A stretch of 64,000 nucleotides of DNA from Maribacter halichondriae (GTDB taxonomy: Bacteria > Bacteroidota > Bacteroidia > Flavobacteriales > Flavobacteriaceae), in the NCBI RefSeq assembly GCF_027474825.1, contig NZ_CP107030.1, positions 3,910,001-3,974,000 of the forward strand, given 5' to 3'. Both the position numbers and the translations under genes were made by a program. Below, in pieces: positions 35,860 through 46,617 of the stretch; positions within the stretch are counted from its first letter, which is position 1, and every line of letters starts with the position of its first letter. A model generated the notes under the pieces. The model saw only the letters and a program-made list of their open reading frames with translations, had not been told where the DNA came from and did not search any database.

Positions 35860-35867
35860 TATCTTTG
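35860..35867 (+). promoter_or_regulatory. Probable -7 box upstream of ychF
   Basis: TATCTTTG, followed by CAG, fits TAnnTTTG. It lies 100 bases before the ychF start. No clear -33 TTG is found at the right distance. Confidence 0.45.
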
Positions 35868-35929
35868 CAGCCGAATTAAAAAGTCTAGCGTCAGGGCTTT
35901 ATCAAAAACCTTTTGACAAACGGTAAGAG

Positions 35930-35949
35930 ATTCCCGCCTTCGCGGGAAT
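35930..35949. repeat. REP-like palindrome in the ychF leader
   Basis: ATTCCCGC and GCGGGAAT form a perfect 8-bp stem around CTTC. It lies 17 bases before the ychF start. No T tract follows, so it is probably a repetitive palindrome and not a terminator; it may still affect the leader. Confidence 0.6.
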
Positions 35950-35966
35950 GAAAAAAATATTCATTT

Positions 35967-37061
35967 ATGAAAGCAGGTATCGTCGGATTGCCTAACGTAG
36001 GTAAGTCTACTCTTTTTAATTGCCTATCGAACGCCAAGGCTCAAAGTGCGAATTTTCCGTTTTGTACTATTGAGCCTAATATCGGTGTCGTGAACGTTCC
36101 CGATTCGAGGTTGCAGAAATTGGAAGAACTGGTGAATCCTGAGCGGGTGATTCCAGCGACCGTTGAGATTGTCGATATTGCTGGCTTGGTTAAAGGTGCA
36201 AGTAAAGGCGAGGGTCTTGGCAACCAGTTTTTGGGAAACATCCGTGAAACGGATGCAATTCTTCATGTTTTGCGATGTTTCGACAACGATAATATCGTGC
36301 ATGTCGATGGTTCGGTAGACCCCATACGTGATAAGGAGACCATCGATATGGAGCTCCAATTGAAAGATTTGGAAACGGTCGAGAAAAAACTGGAAAAGGT
36401 AAAACGCGCTGCCAAAACCGGAAACAAGGAAGCCCAAAAAGAGGAAGCTGCACTTTTAAAAGTAAAAAATGGATTAGAAAGCGGAACTTCAGTACGGGCT
36501 ATAGAACTCACTAAAGATGAACGCATTGAATTCATAAATCCCTTGCAATTTATTACAGACAAACCCGTGATGTATGTTTGTAATGTGGACGAAGAGTCTG
36601 CCGCCTCAGGAAACAATTACGTCGAAAAAGTAAAAGCTGCTGTTGCCAATGAAAATGCTGAAGTTGTTGTACTGGCCGTAGGCACGGAAGCTGATATTAC
36701 CGAATTGGAAACTTATGAGGAACGCCAAATGTTCCTCGAAGATCTGGGATTGACCGAACCGGGTTCCGCCAAACTCATCCGCGGGGCCTACAAATTATTG
36801 AATCTTGAAACCTATTTTACCGCAGGCGTTAAAGAGGTCAGGGCATGGACGATTCCAATAGGAGCGACTGCGCCACAAGCAGCAGGCGTAATTCATACCG
36901 ATTTCGAAAAAGGCTTTATCCGTGCGGAGGTTATTGCCTATGATGATTACGTAAAATATGGCAGTGAGGCGAAAGTTAAAGAAGCAGGTAAAATGCGGGT
37001 CGAAGGCAAGGAGTATATTGTGAAGGATGGTGATGTGATGCATTTTCGCTTTAACGTATAG
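35967..37061 (+). CDS. ychF: Ribosome-binding ATPase YchF
   Basis: 364 residues. The P-loop is [13 protein letters not shown]3 is [17 protein letters not shown], and a helical insertion ([19 protein letters not shown]) is followed by a C-terminal TGS-type domain ([26 protein letters not shown]). YchF binds ATP, associates with ribosomes and affects the oxidative-stress response. It is complete. Confidence 0.95.
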   Translation: MKAGIVGLPNVGKSTLFNCLSNAKAQSANFPFCTIEPNIGVVNVPDSRLQKLEELVNPERVIPATVEIVDIAGLVKGASKGEGLGNQFLGNIRETDAILHVLRCFDNDNIVHVDGSVDPIRDKETIDMELQLKDLETVEKKLEKVKRAAKTGNKEAQKEEAALLKVKNGLESGTSVRAIELTKDERIEFINPLQFITDKPVMYVCNVDEESAASGNNYVEKVKAAVANENAEVVVLAVGTEADITELETYEERQMFLEDLGLTEPGSAKLIRGAYKLLNLETYFTAGVKEVRAWTIPIGATAPQAAGVIHTDFEKGFIRAEVIAYDDYVKYGSEAKVKEAGKMRVEGKEYIVKDGDVMHFRFNV

Positions 37062-37076
37062 ACTCGCTGCGCTTGT

Positions 37077-37164
37077 AAATTCCAAAAACCAAATTCCAAA
37101 TCCCAAAATAGTGCAAACCGAAAGCTTACCATTGGAATTTGGAATTTGATTTTTATTGGAATTT
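37077..37164. repeat. AATTCCAAA-type inverted repeat downstream of ychF
   Basis: The left arm has two near copies of AAATTCCAAA (37077-37108). The right arm has their complement, TTGGAATTTGGAATTTG, with a further TTGGAATTTG (37132-37164). Together they could form a long imperfect hairpin. The motif resembles repetitive intergenic elements seen in flavobacteria. Confidence 0.65.
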
Positions 37165-37190
37165 GCCCTGCTAATGGGCTTTCTATCAAC

Positions 37191-37240
37191 AAAACCCCCA
37201 TTTCCATTGTTAATTACTTTAATGGATAGGGGTTTTATCT
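37191..37240 (+). terminator. Terminator-like hairpin between ychF and parE
   Basis: AAAACCCC and GGGGTTTT, with inner CCATT and AATGG, form a two-part stem, then ATCTTTTT. A smaller GCCC/GGGC hairpin lies just before it at 37163-37182. Confidence 0.6.
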
Positions 37241-37291
37241 TTTTATGAACCGTGCTATCTTTAACACCACTTAGGTAAAAACATCGATACT

Positions 37292-39154
37292 ATGTCCGAA
37301 AAGAACCAGTATACCGAAGATAATATCCGTTCGCTTGATTGGAAAGAACACATCCGATTGCGGCCAGGTATGTATATTGGTAAGCTCGGTGACGGCTCTT
37401 CGGCCGATGACGGTATCTACATCCTATTAAAAGAAACCATCGACAACTGTATCGATGAGTTCGTCATGGGTGCTGGCAAAACGATTGAAATCAGCATTAA
37501 GGATAATGTCGTGAAGGTTCGTGATTACGGGCGTGGCATCCCTTTGGGAAAAGTCGTCGACGTAGTTTCCAAAATGAATACTGGTGGTAAATATGATAGT
37601 CGGGCCTTTAAAAAGTCCGTGGGACTGAATGGTGTCGGTACCAAAGCGGTCAACGCACTTTCCAGTTTTTTCGAGGTGCAATCGACCCGTGACAATCAAA
37701 TCAAGACAGCACAATTCAGCCAGGGAGACTTGGTTTCAGAAGAGGGGCCGGTAGAAAGCTCAAAACGCAAGGGCACCAAAGTTTCCTTCACGCCTGATGA
37801 GGCCATTTTCAAAAAATACAAGTACCGTAACGAGTACATTGAGCGTATGCTCAAGAATTACGTATATCTGAATCCGGGGTTGACGATTGTTTTTAATGGG
37901 GAGAAATTCCATTCCGAAAACGGATTGAAAGACCTGTTGGAAGATAACAACAATATGGATGACATGTTGTACCCTGTTATCCACTTGAAAGGCGATGATA
38001 TCGAAGTCGCTATCACCCATAGTAAGACCCAGTATAGCGAGGAATATCATTCTTTCGTCAACGGACAGCATACGACGCAAGGCGGTACCCACCAATCTGC
38101 TTTCCGAGAGGCTTTGGTAAAAACCATACGTGATTTCTATGGAAAAAATTATGAGGCTTCCGATATTCGAAAATCGATTATTTCGGCCATTTCCATTAAG
38201 GTAATGGAGCCTGTTTTTGAAAGCCAGACCAAGACCAAATTAGGCTCTACTGATATGGGTGGGGACTTTCCGACGGTACGTACCTATATCAACGATTTTG
38301 TTGGAAAGTATTTGGATAATTATTTGCACAAGAATCCTGAAACCGCCGAAAAGCTGCAGCGAAAGATCATGATGGCCGAGAAGGAGCGAAAAGAACTTTC
38401 GGGCATTCGAAAATTGGCCCGTGACCGTGCAAAGAAATCGAGTGTCCACAATAAGAAACTTCGTGATTGCCGTGTGCATTTGGGAGATATGAAAAAGGAC
38501 AACCGTCTGGACAGTACCCTATTTATTACCGAGGGTGACTCTGCTTCGGGTTCCATCACCAAATCCCGTGATGTCAATACCCAAGCCGTTTTCAGTTTAC
38601 GTGGGAAGCCCTTGAATTCCTATGGAATGTCGAAAAAAATCGTTTACGAGAACGAAGAATTCAATCTGTTGCAAGCGGCGCTCAATATCGAAGAATCGAT
38701 GGAGGACCTTCGGTACAATAACATTGTAATCGCTACGGATGCGGATGTCGATGGTATGCACATTCGATTGTTATTGATTACGTTCTTCTTGCAATTCTTT
38801 CCTGAATTGATCAAGGAAAACCATCTGTACATCCTCCAAACGCCCCTGTTCAGGGTGCGAAATAAAAAGGAAACCATATATTGTTATAGTGACGAAGAAC
38901 GGCGCAACGCCATACGGAAATTGAGCGGAAAACCCGAAATAACCCGTTTTAAGGGATTGGGCGAAATATCACCCGATGAATTTCAACATTTTATCGGTGA
39001 CGATATCCGCTTGGAACCCGTGATGCTGGACAAGGCCATGTCCATCGAGGAACTATTGAGTTTCTATATGGGAAAAAACACGCCGGATCGACAAAGATTT
39101 ATTATCGAAAACCTTAAAGTAGAAGTGGACCTCGTTGATGAGGATAACTTATAA
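37292..39154 (+). CDS. parE: DNA topoisomerase IV subunit B (GyrB/ParE family)
   Basis: 620 residues. The Bergerat ATP-binding fold is visible (LRPGMYIG, then [20 protein letters not shown] and a [17 protein letters not shown] lid). The Toprim domain has TEGDSASG and DADVDGMHI. The C-terminus ends with the [13 protein letters not shown] motif. The short length and the partner gene 24 bases downstream point to the ParE type; distinction from GyrB rests on size and pairing. Confidence 0.9.
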   Translation: MSEKNQYTEDNIRSLDWKEHIRLRPGMYIGKLGDGSSADDGIYILLKETIDNCIDEFVMGAGKTIEISIKDNVVKVRDYGRGIPLGKVVDVVSKMNTGGKYDSRAFKKSVGLNGVGTKAVNALSSFFEVQSTRDNQIKTAQFSQGDLVSEEGPVESSKRKGTKVSFTPDEAIFKKYKYRNEYIERMLKNYVYLNPGLTIVFNGEKFHSENGLKDLLEDNNNMDDMLYPVIHLKGDDIEVAITHSKTQYSEEYHSFVNGQHTTQGGTHQSAFREALVKTIRDFYGKNYEASDIRKSIISAISIKVMEPVFESQTKTKLGSTDMGGDFPTVRTYINDFVGKYLDNYLHKNPETAEKLQRKIMMAEKERKELSGIRKLARDRAKKSSVHNKKLRDCRVHLGDMKKDNRLDSTLFITEGDSASGSITKSRDVNTQAVFSLRGKPLNSYGMSKKIVYENEEFNLLQAALNIEESMEDLRYNNIVIATDADVDGMHIRLLLITFFLQFFPELIKENHLYILQTPLFRVRNKKETIYCYSDEERRNAIRKLSGKPEITRFKGLGEISPDEFQHFIGDDIRLEPVMLDKAMSIEELLSFYMGKNTPDRQRFIIENLKVEVDLVDEDNL

Positions 39155-39178
39155 ACCAACAAACACGAATACTTCTGA

Positions 39179-41889
39179 ATGGAAGAGAATGATGAACTAG
39201 AACTGCCCGGAGAGGAAAGCTTACCTGATGATGAGGCTGGGGAACAAAATGAAAGTACTGACGGAGAGGCCGTGCAAGACGATGCCCTGACCCGAGTTTC
39301 GGGTATGTATAAGGATTGGTTTTTGGATTATGCGTCATACGTAATCCTTGAACGTGCCGTACCTGCTATCGAGGATGGATTCAAGCCAGTGCAACGTCGA
39401 ATCATGCATGCCCTCAAGGAATTGGATGATGGCCGATACAACAAAGTGGCCAATGTGGTGGGCCATACCATGCAGTACCACCCCCATGGCGATGCCAGTA
39501 TCGGCGATGCCATGGTACAGATCGGGCAGAAAGAGCTTTTGATAGACACCCAAGGTAACTGGGGCAACATTTTGACCGGTGATGGGGCGGCTGCCTCGCG
39601 ATATATCGAGGCCCGTCTTTCAAAATTCGCGTTGGAGGTCGTATTCAGCCCGAAGATTACGGAATGGCAACAATCATATGACGGCCGTAAGAAGGAGCCG
39701 GTCAACCTTCCGGTGAAGTTTCCCTTGCTTTTGGGACAGGGCGCTGAAGGTATTGCGGTTGGATTATCCACAAAAGTACTTCCTCATAACTTTATTGAGC
39801 TTATCGATGCCTCCATCAAACATTTGAAGGGGCAACGTTTTAAATTATTTCCTGATTTCCCCACAGGTGGTATCATTGATGTCGATAATTACAATGATGG
39901 GTTAAGAGGCGGAAAGATTCGTGTTCGTGCCCGTATATCGCAGCAAGATAAAAATACATTGGTAATCAATGAAATACCTTATGGAACCAATACCTCTTCT
40001 TTAATAGATTCCATTCTAAAGGCGAATGACAAAGGGAAGATAAAAATCAAAAAAATAGAAGATAATACGGCTGCAGAAGTCGAGATTTTGGTCCATTTGC
40101 CCTCGGGTATTTCTCCTGATAAAACCATTGATGCCCTGTATGCCTTTACGGCCTGCGAATCCTCCATTTCGCCATTGGCCTGTATCATCGAGGACAACAA
40201 ACCGCTGTTCATTGGCGTGACCGAAATGCTGAGGCGCTCTACCGATGCCACGGTCGATCTCTTAAAGCAAGAATTAGAGATTCAACTGGGGGAACTTGAA
40301 GAGCAATGGCACGCCGCTAGCCTTGAGCGAATATTTATTGAAAACCGTATTTACCGTGATATCGAGGATGAGGAAACTTGGGAAGGCGTGATTTCGGCCA
40401 TTGATAAAGGTTTAAAGCCATTTACCAAGCACCTGAAACGCGCGGTAACCGAAGAAGATATTGTCCGCCTGACGGAAATTCGAATCAAGCGCATTTCGAA
40501 ATTCGATTTGGATAAGGCCCAACAGAATCTCGATAATCTAGAGCAGAAAATTGCAGAGGTGAAACATCATCTTGCCAACCTTATCGAATACGCCATTGAC
40601 TATTTCAAAAGCCTGAAGGAAAAGTATGGCAAGGGTAGGGAGCGTAAGTCGGAGATTCGCATGTTCGACGATATCGAGGCCACAAAGGTGGTCATCCGTA
40701 ATACCAAACTATATGTAAACAGGGAAGAAGGTTTTGTAGGCACCGCATTACGACGTGACGAATATGTGACCGACTGCAGCGATATCGACGATATCATCGT
40801 TTTTACCAAAGATGGGCAAATGATGGTCACGAAGGTAGATGCAAAGACCTTTGTTGGAAAGAACATCATTCATGTGGCGGTCTTTAAAAAGAAGGACAAA
40901 CGCACCATTTATAATATGGTCTATAAGGATGGTAAAGGAGGTCCGTCTTATGTGAAGCGCTTCGCCGTTACGAGCATTACACGTGATAAGTTGTATGACC
41001 TTGGTACCGGAAAAGCGGGGACGGATGTCCTCTATTTTTCGGCGAACCCCAATGGAGAGGCCGAGGTGGTGACGATCAACCTCCGACAGGTCGGAAGTAT
41101 CAAAAAGCTAAAATGGGACATCGATTTTGCCGATGTATTGATTAAGGGTAGGGCCTCAAAAGGAAATATCGTTACCAAATACTCCGTAAAACGTATTGAA
41201 CTCAAAGAAAAAGGACTGTCAACTTTAAAGCCTAGAAAATTATGGTTCGACGATACGGTACAGCGTTTGAACATCGATGAACGAGGCGAACTGTTGGGCG
41301 AGTTCACCAAAGAAGACCGACTGTTGATCGTAAACCAAAAGGTATTGTGAAAACCGTCATTCCCGATTTAACCCTTCGGTTCGATGACGATATGATCGTT
41401 TTGGAAAAGTGGGTGCCGAACAAGCCTCTGACCGCTATTTATTGGGAAGGAGAAAAAGAACTATTTTACGTAAAACGCTTTCTCATCGAAAATGCGGATA
41501 AGGAAGAAGCGATTATAACCGAACATCCAAAATCGTATCTAGAGGCCATCTTTACGGATTATCGTCCGCAGGCCGAATTGGTATATGCCAAGAAACGCGG
41601 TCAAGATCGAAAAGAGAATGTGACCATCGATTTGGAGGATTTTATCTCGATCAAAGGCATTACGGCCATGGGCAATCAATTGACCAAAGATAAGGTGCTG
41701 GAAATCAATGTAATGGAACCCTTACCGTATGAGGTTCCTGAACCTCGGGCACCTGAAGATATCGAAGTTGTGGACGAAGAGAATGTTCCTTCCTCTATTG
41801 AGGAGACAAATCCTAAAAAAGACACAAAATCGCCACAAGCAAATGACGATAAGGAAGCTGAAGGCGACGGGCAGATAACATTATTTTAG
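39179..41889 (+). CDS. parC: DNA topoisomerase IV subunit A (frame break at GG)
   Basis: Two frames encode one protein of about 903 residues after adding a G to the GG at 41341-41342 (LLIVNQKG/IVKTVIPDLTLRFDDD). The catalytic Tyr142 is in AASRYIEARLS, after the winged-helix region RRIMHALKELDDG and GDASIGDAMV. The second frame supplies the last 180 residues, with an acidic tail. The subunit is normally essential, so the break is probably an error. It follows parE closely, as expected for an operon. Confidence 0.9.
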
Positions 41890-41891
41890 AC

Positions 41892-42323
41892 ATGAAAAAT
41901 TTTATACAAGAGTTCAAGAACTTTGCCATTAAAGGCAATATGATCGATATGGCCATTGGTATCATTATCGGTACGGCCTTTAATAACGTCGTCAATACGA
42001 TTGTCAAGAAAGTTGTCATGCCCCCGTTATCGCTTTTGACCGATGGGGTCAATCTTGCCAATCGAAAATTAGTACTGAGAGATGCGAGTGATACCGCCGA
42101 GGAAGTGGCCATGGGCTACGGAGAACTCGTCGAGGCACTAATCGACTTCGGAATCATCGCCCTAACCATTTTCTTGGTTTTGAAAGGCATCAATCGGTTT
42201 CGTGACAAGGCCGAGAACCCCGAAGATACCGAAGTGACCACCCCAAAGAACATTGAGCTTTTATCGAATATGGAAAAATTAATGAAGGAACAGAACGAAC
42301 TTTTGCGCGACTTAAAAAAATAA
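41892..42323 (+). CDS. mscL: Large-conductance mechanosensitive channel
   Basis: 143 residues with the MscL pattern: N-terminal helix FIQEFKNFAIKGNMIDMAIGIIIGTAF (TM1), a periplasmic loop, TM2 (LIDFGIIALTIFLVLKGIN) and a charged C-terminal helix. It forms a pentameric channel that opens under hypo-osmotic stress. It starts 2 bases after the parC stop and is probably in the same transcript. Confidence 0.95.
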   Translation: MKNFIQEFKNFAIKGNMIDMAIGIIIGTAFNNVVNTIVKKVVMPPLSLLTDGVNLANRKLVLRDASDTAEEVAMGYGELVEALIDFGIIALTIFLVLKGINRFRDKAENPEDTEVTTPKNIELLSNMEKLMKEQNELLRDLKK

Positions 42324-42372
42324 GAATTCCCTAAAAGTTCAAATAGCCTATCTTTGAAAAAAATATTGCCGA

Positions 42373-43327
42373 ATGGATTTTACCAACCCCTGGTTTACGG
42401 AGTACCTTGTTTTATTGCTTTTATTCTATTGGAACTTACTTATAGTAAGACCCATGGCGACGACCATTTGTACGAATGGAAAGATTTGTTCGCCAGTGGA
42501 GCCATGGGTGTAGGTTCGGCCATTATCGGTCCACTGTTCAAGGTGGTTTTCGCCATTGTTCTTTTTACGGCAACTTTTGAGTTTTTTAATCCTGAAGTTG
42601 ATGGGGTACGTACCAATCTCTTTGGACACAAGTCATTCGGTTATGCTTGGTGGGTATTTTTACTCTGCCAATTGGCCGATGATTTTACCTATTATTGGTT
42701 CCATAGGGCCAATCACGAGATACGGGTTTTGTGGGCCGCACATATCGTTCACCATTCCTCAGATAACTTTAATTTGGGCACCGCGGTTCGTAATGGATGG
42801 TTTACAATCCTATACAAGCCCTTGTTTTATATGTGGCTACCGGCGGTAGGATTTCCACCTGAAGTGGTGATGGTCTGTTTAGGCATAGAAGCCTTGTGGC
42901 AGTTTCAGTTGCATTCGGTCTATGTTCCCAAAATGGGAATCATTGAAAAAGTATTCAATACCCATACCATGCACCAGGTACATCATGCGCAGAATGTAGA
43001 ATATCTCGACAAAAACCACGGGGGTTTTTGAACATTTTTGATAAGATTTTTGGTACTTGGAAGGAGTTGGATGATGATGTCGATGTGAAGTACGGCGTAA
43101 TCCACCCACCAAAAAACTATAATCCCATAGAGATTTTGACCCATGAATACAAGGATATCTGGAAGGATGTAAAAAAGTCTCCCAAACTATACGATAAGTT
43201 CATGTATATTTTCGGCCCTCCGGGGTGGAGCCATGATGGAAGCACCATGACGGTAAAACAGCAGCAACGTCTGTTCGAGGAGCAGAAAAGAATGAACCCT
43301 GAATTGGTTTTTGAGCGGCCGAACTAA
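42373..43327 (+). CDS. Sterol desaturase / fatty acid hydroxylase family protein (two frame breaks)
   Basis: Three frame segments are needed. From the ATG at 42373 (MDFTNP) an extra C in the C4 at 42387-42390 leads into LVYGVPCFIAFILLELTYSK, and an extra T at 43025-43029 connects NHGGF to LNIFDKIFGTWKEL. The repaired protein has about 318 residues with the di-iron histidine clusters HRANHEIR, HIVHHS and HQVHHAQN. Lipid hydroxylation or desaturation is expected. It differs in sequence from the member at 23849, so it is a paralogue, not a duplicate. Confidence 0.82.
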
Positions 43328-43369
43328 GAGATTAGCTCCGCGTCGACCATACCCCCCTATATAGCCCTT

Positions 43370-44181
43370 TTAAGAAGCTTTTTGATCTTCCTGTACATCC
43401 ACCTTTTTTCGCAATTTCATGTTCAAAAATTCTATCAAAAGCGAAAAGGCTATGGCAAAATAGAGATACCCTTTGGGAATGGCACCGATTTCTTGACCAA
43501 AGATTTTGGTATGGCTTAGATGGGCCGCCTCGGCAATTAGCATAAAACCGATAAGAATTAGAAATGAGAGGGCTAAAAGCTGCATAGAAGGGTGCTTGTT
43601 AATGAACACCCGTATGGGATTGGCAAAGACCATCATAATAATTATGGATATCACCACGGCGATAATCATCAAAATCAAGGCGTCCATCGGGTCGTTTCCG
43701 ATACCATTGGTCATACCGACCGCGGTAAGAATGGAATCTATGGAAAATATAAAGTCGATAATCACTATTTGAACGATTGCTTTGGAAAAGCTGGTAATTT
43801 TTTTGCGTCCAATTCATCTTTGTCATGCTCAGGCAATTCAACTTTTTCATGTATTTCAGATGTGCTTTTGTAGAGTAGAAATAGCCCCCCGAAGAAAAGA
43901 ATCAAGGCTTGGCCACTTATGCCGGTGGTAAGCCAAGAAGTGTCGATATAATAAAAAGCATTTTTGAGCCCTATCAAAAAAGAAACGGCAAACAAGAGGA
44001 TGATACGTTGTACCATGGCCAACAACAGTCCAATGTTGGTGGCCCTTTGCCGTTGGTTGTTTGGCAACTTGTTGGCTACAATGGATATGAACACAATATT
44101 GTCAATGCCAAGTACTATTTCAAGAAATGTCAATGTCAGTAGGGCGACCCAGGCATCTGGACTTGCGAAGATTTCAAACAT
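43370..44181 (-). CDS. TerC family integral membrane protein (frame break at T7)
   Basis: Two minus-strand frames join into one of about 270 residues when one T is added to the T7 run at 43798-43804 ([17 protein letters not shown]). The N-terminal half has [24 protein letters not shown] and the C-terminal half has [15 protein letters not shown]; both contain the acidic residues in membrane segments that define TerC. Members are linked to manganese export and tellurite resistance. It is convergent with the sterol desaturase gene. Confidence 0.88.
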
Positions 44182-44263
44182 AATTTGGTGGGTTTATAGG
44201 TTTATGTCTTGTAAAAAGAGTTTATAGTTTATGAGTTTTTGCGACATAAAAAGTACTTTTTTA

Positions 44264-44305
44264 GCTCACTGCTCACTGCTCACTGCTCACTGCTCACTGC
44301 TCACT
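44264..44305. repeat. Heptanucleotide tandem repeat (GCTCACT), six copies
   Basis: Six perfect GCTCACT units. On the minus strand the unit contains TGA. It covers the last codons and stop of the lipoprotein gene 44287-44670. The array resembles that at 21585-21616 in unit length and in carrying a stop codon. Confidence 0.9.
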
Positions 44306-44670
44306 CTAACGGCAGTTCCCTTCGATTTTTGCGTGCCCCCGACAATGTTGTACTCAAATGTATAAGAATTATCGGTGGTGGACAATATCTTGATATGAAT
44401 TGATTTTTCTTCAGCCGCATTTTTTGGGTTGATCTTCTTGACAATGTATTCGCAATCATTGATCCAGCGTATGGATGATGTATCCGACTTTTGCTCGAAA
44501 TAATCGATTTCAATTTCATCATTTCTCACAAAGGTGGTGGTTTTCTCTTGCCCATTAATTTCGGAGGTGAAGGTAAACTCACCATTTTTAAAGTCGGCGC
44601 AGTCCCTTTGGGGTTGATAGCAGGCAGATAGAAACAGTGACAACAAAAGGATACTGATTAAATTTCGCAT
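44287..44670 (-). CDS. Small lipoprotein, family often mis-annotated as topoisomerase IV
   Basis: 127 residues with an SPII signal (LFLSAC, Cys17), Cys in QPQRDCADF and NDCEYIVKKINP, and a beta-rich remainder. It is not a topoisomerase. The C-terminal VSSEQ and the stop are encoded by the heptamer repeat at 44264-44305, so its true C-terminus may vary with repeat number. Confidence 0.75.
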   Translation of the reverse strand: MRNLISILLLSLFLSACYQPQRDCADFKNGEFTFTSEINGQEKTTTFVRNDEIEIDYFEQKSDTSSIRWINDCEYIVKKINPKNAAEEKSIHIKILSTTDNSYTFEYNIVGGTQKSKGTAVRVSSEQ

Positions 44671-44724
44671 AAGAGTACAAAATAAGGAAATTCACGGAGA
44701 TCTTAGAACCGTTTTTCTGAATTC

Positions 44725-45108
44725 TTAACAATTATCTTCAGTATAAGACTTAAAACTACCGTCTGAATAAAAAACTATTATTTTTTCGATAGATTTTAGA
44801 CCCTTGCCTTTCACGGGAATAGCTTTTTTTTGACCGGTATCTTTATCCGAAATAGGAGAGGAAGACAATTTTTCACTTACATCGGCAGGGAAGAAACCTT
44901 TTCCGTTCAAAAGCCAATATAGATTTACTTCGGGAAAGGTCTTTATCACTTTAAGCACAAATTCCAAACTAGGTTTGTTTCTTCCGGAAAGCAAATGGGA
45001 AATGGAGGAACGCTGCACTTGAATTTTATCGGCGAAGGCCGCGGCCGAAAGTCCATAATAATCGAACAATCGTTCCAGTCGCTTTATAAAATCCGAAGTG
45101 TTTACCAT
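44725..45108 (-). CDS. XRE-family helix-turn-helix regulator
   Basis: 127 residues. The N-terminal HTH is visible in YYGLSAAAFADKIQVQRSSISHLLSGRNKP (residues about 17-46). The C-terminal half is linker-like and charged, with a KGLKSIEKIIVFYSDGSFKSYTE end. It is divergent from the M14 peptidase gene, and the shared 288-base spacer holds repeated TTACAAATGT-like sites. Its target is unknown. Confidence 0.82.
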   Translation of the reverse strand: MVNTSDFIKRLERLFDYYGLSAAAFADKIQVQRSSISHLLSGRNKPSLEFVLKVIKTFPEVNLYWLLNGKGFFPADVSEKLSSSPISDKDTGQKKAIPVKGKGLKSIEKIIVFYSDGSFKSYTEDNC

Positions 45109-45279
45109 TGTAAAACTTAATATTCAAAAATAGGTAAAGGAAGCAGATTAATTACTAAAAATCATTGAAAAGTATCATTTTTATCCACCTTTTTTATTTA
45201 AGTAAAAGGTATTAAAATACTGATTTTAAATAATTTATACCTTTTAAAATTATCGATTATAAATTTTAAACCCTATAGA

Positions 45280-45393
45280 TTACAAATGTGTACACTCACG
45301 GTCAAATTAAAATTATTTTTGTTTACAATAGTAAATTATATCATTTACAAATGTAATTTTAATAGATTGTATTTTTGTTCTTTCTAAATGTAA
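45280..45393. promoter_or_regulatory. Repeated TTACAAATGTAA-like motifs in the divergent XRE/M14 spacer
   Basis: TTACAAATGT at 45280-45289, the near-palindrome TTACAAATGTAA at 45345-45356, and AAATGTAA at 45386-45393. The central copy also contains a minus-strand -7 box (CAAATGTA at 45348-45355). Repeated half-sites next to a regulator gene suggest operators. Confidence 0.4.
45370..45377 (+). promoter_or_regulatory. Probable -7 box for the M14 peptidase gene
   Basis: TATTTTTG lies 19 bases before the ATG at 45397 and between two of the TTACAAATGT motifs. A second TATTTTTG is at 45314-45321. Confidence 0.45.
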
Positions 45394-45396
45394 TGC

Positions 45397-46505
45397 ATGA
45401 CTTTATCCGCGACCGAATATCTATCTGTTCAAGAAAAATCCGTCTCAGGGCGTTACGTAACTCATAGGCAGATAGCCGATTATTTGACCAAGATAGAGGC
45501 TGATTTTGACATCCAAGATGTGGGCAAATCCGTTCAAGGCAGAACCATACAAGCGATTAAATTAGGTACTGGTCCTAAAAAAGATTCTGATATGGTCGCA
45601 AATGCACGGTAATGAATCAACGACTACAAAGGCCGTTCTGGATTTTCTCAACTATTTCAAAGCTGAAAATCCGAGTCCCAACAAATGCTAGAGCAATGTA
45701 GTTTGGTTATTTTGCCAATGCTGAATCCTGATGGAGCGGAGGTTTATACCCGTGTCAATGCCAATAACGTAGATCTAAATAGAGATGCGCAAGAACGAAC
45801 CCAGCCTGAAAGTCGAATATTGAGGCAAGTGTTCGAAGAATTCCGACCGGAGTACTGCTTTAATCTTCACGATCAGCGTACGATTTATAATGTCGGCGAT
45901 ACGAACAAACCGGCTACGGTTTCATTTTTATCCCCTGCGTTCGACATCGAAAGAAGTATATCGGTTTCACGAAAAAAAGTATGGCGTTGATTTATTATAT
46001 GAATAAGGTACTTCAACAAGAGATTCCTGGTCATGTCGGGCGTTACGATGATGCCTTTAATCCCAATTGTGTCGGAGATACTTTTCAAATGCTCGAAACG
46101 CCTACGGTACTTTTTGAAGCGGGCCATTATCCTGGTGATTATCAAAGGGAAGAAACCCGAAAATTCATCCTTGCCGCATTGCTTACGGCATTGAAAACCT
46201 TGGCCAATAACATGCTCCACGAGTTTGAACCCGGTCTATATACTGAGATTCCTGAAAATAAAAAATTGTTTTATGATGTTATTGTGCGGAATGTCCACGT
46301 TATAAATGCTAACCTCAAATCAGATGATTCCATCGGGATATTATACAAAGAAATATTACAAGAAAAAACAATTCGATTTCAACCCGAAATTGAAAAAATC
46401 GCTAATCTTGATTCCCATTTCGGACACGAAGAATATGACTGCAAGAACCCTAGAAGTTTAGAGGACCTTAAAAACCAATCTTTCTGGGACCTAGTAAATC
46501 GTTGA
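45397..46505 (+). CDS. M14-family zinc carboxypeptidase (three frame breaks)
   Basis: Three frame segments make one protein of about 369 residues. The breaks are at A6 45577-45582 (one A too many, or two short), C3 45677-45679 (one missing) and A7 45972-45978 (one missing). After repair the zinc ligands HGNES (His and Glu) and the third His in FNLHDQRTIYN are present, as is the catalytic Glu in TVLFEAGHYPGDY. No signal peptide is seen, so it may be cytoplasmic. Three breaks in one gene could also mean true decay. Confidence 0.72.
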
Positions 46506-46592
46506 TTCTGAATTTATTGTTCCAAAATTAGCGAATCATTGCAGTTTCGTTAAAAAAATCATCCTTTTACTGAATTTAATTTCATAATTAGT

Positions 46593-46600
46593 TATTTTTG
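46593..46600 (+). promoter_or_regulatory. Probable -7 box of the Lrp-type gene
   Basis: TATTTTTG followed by CC, 18 bases before the ATG at 46618. Confidence 0.5.
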
Positions 46601-46617
46601 CCAAAAATAATTTGATT

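Noticed and set aside
41347-41889. Separate small gene after parC
   Set aside because: It starts at a GTG directly after a frame break and encodes the missing ParC C-terminal domain.
43506-43873. Plus-strand ORFs antisense to terC
   Set aside because: They lie opposite a recognisable TerC protein and have no family features of their own.
44287-44670. Topoisomerase IV-type name for this small lipoprotein
   Set aside because: It has a lipoprotein signal and only 127 residues, with no topoisomerase domain; real parE and parC are at 37292-41889.
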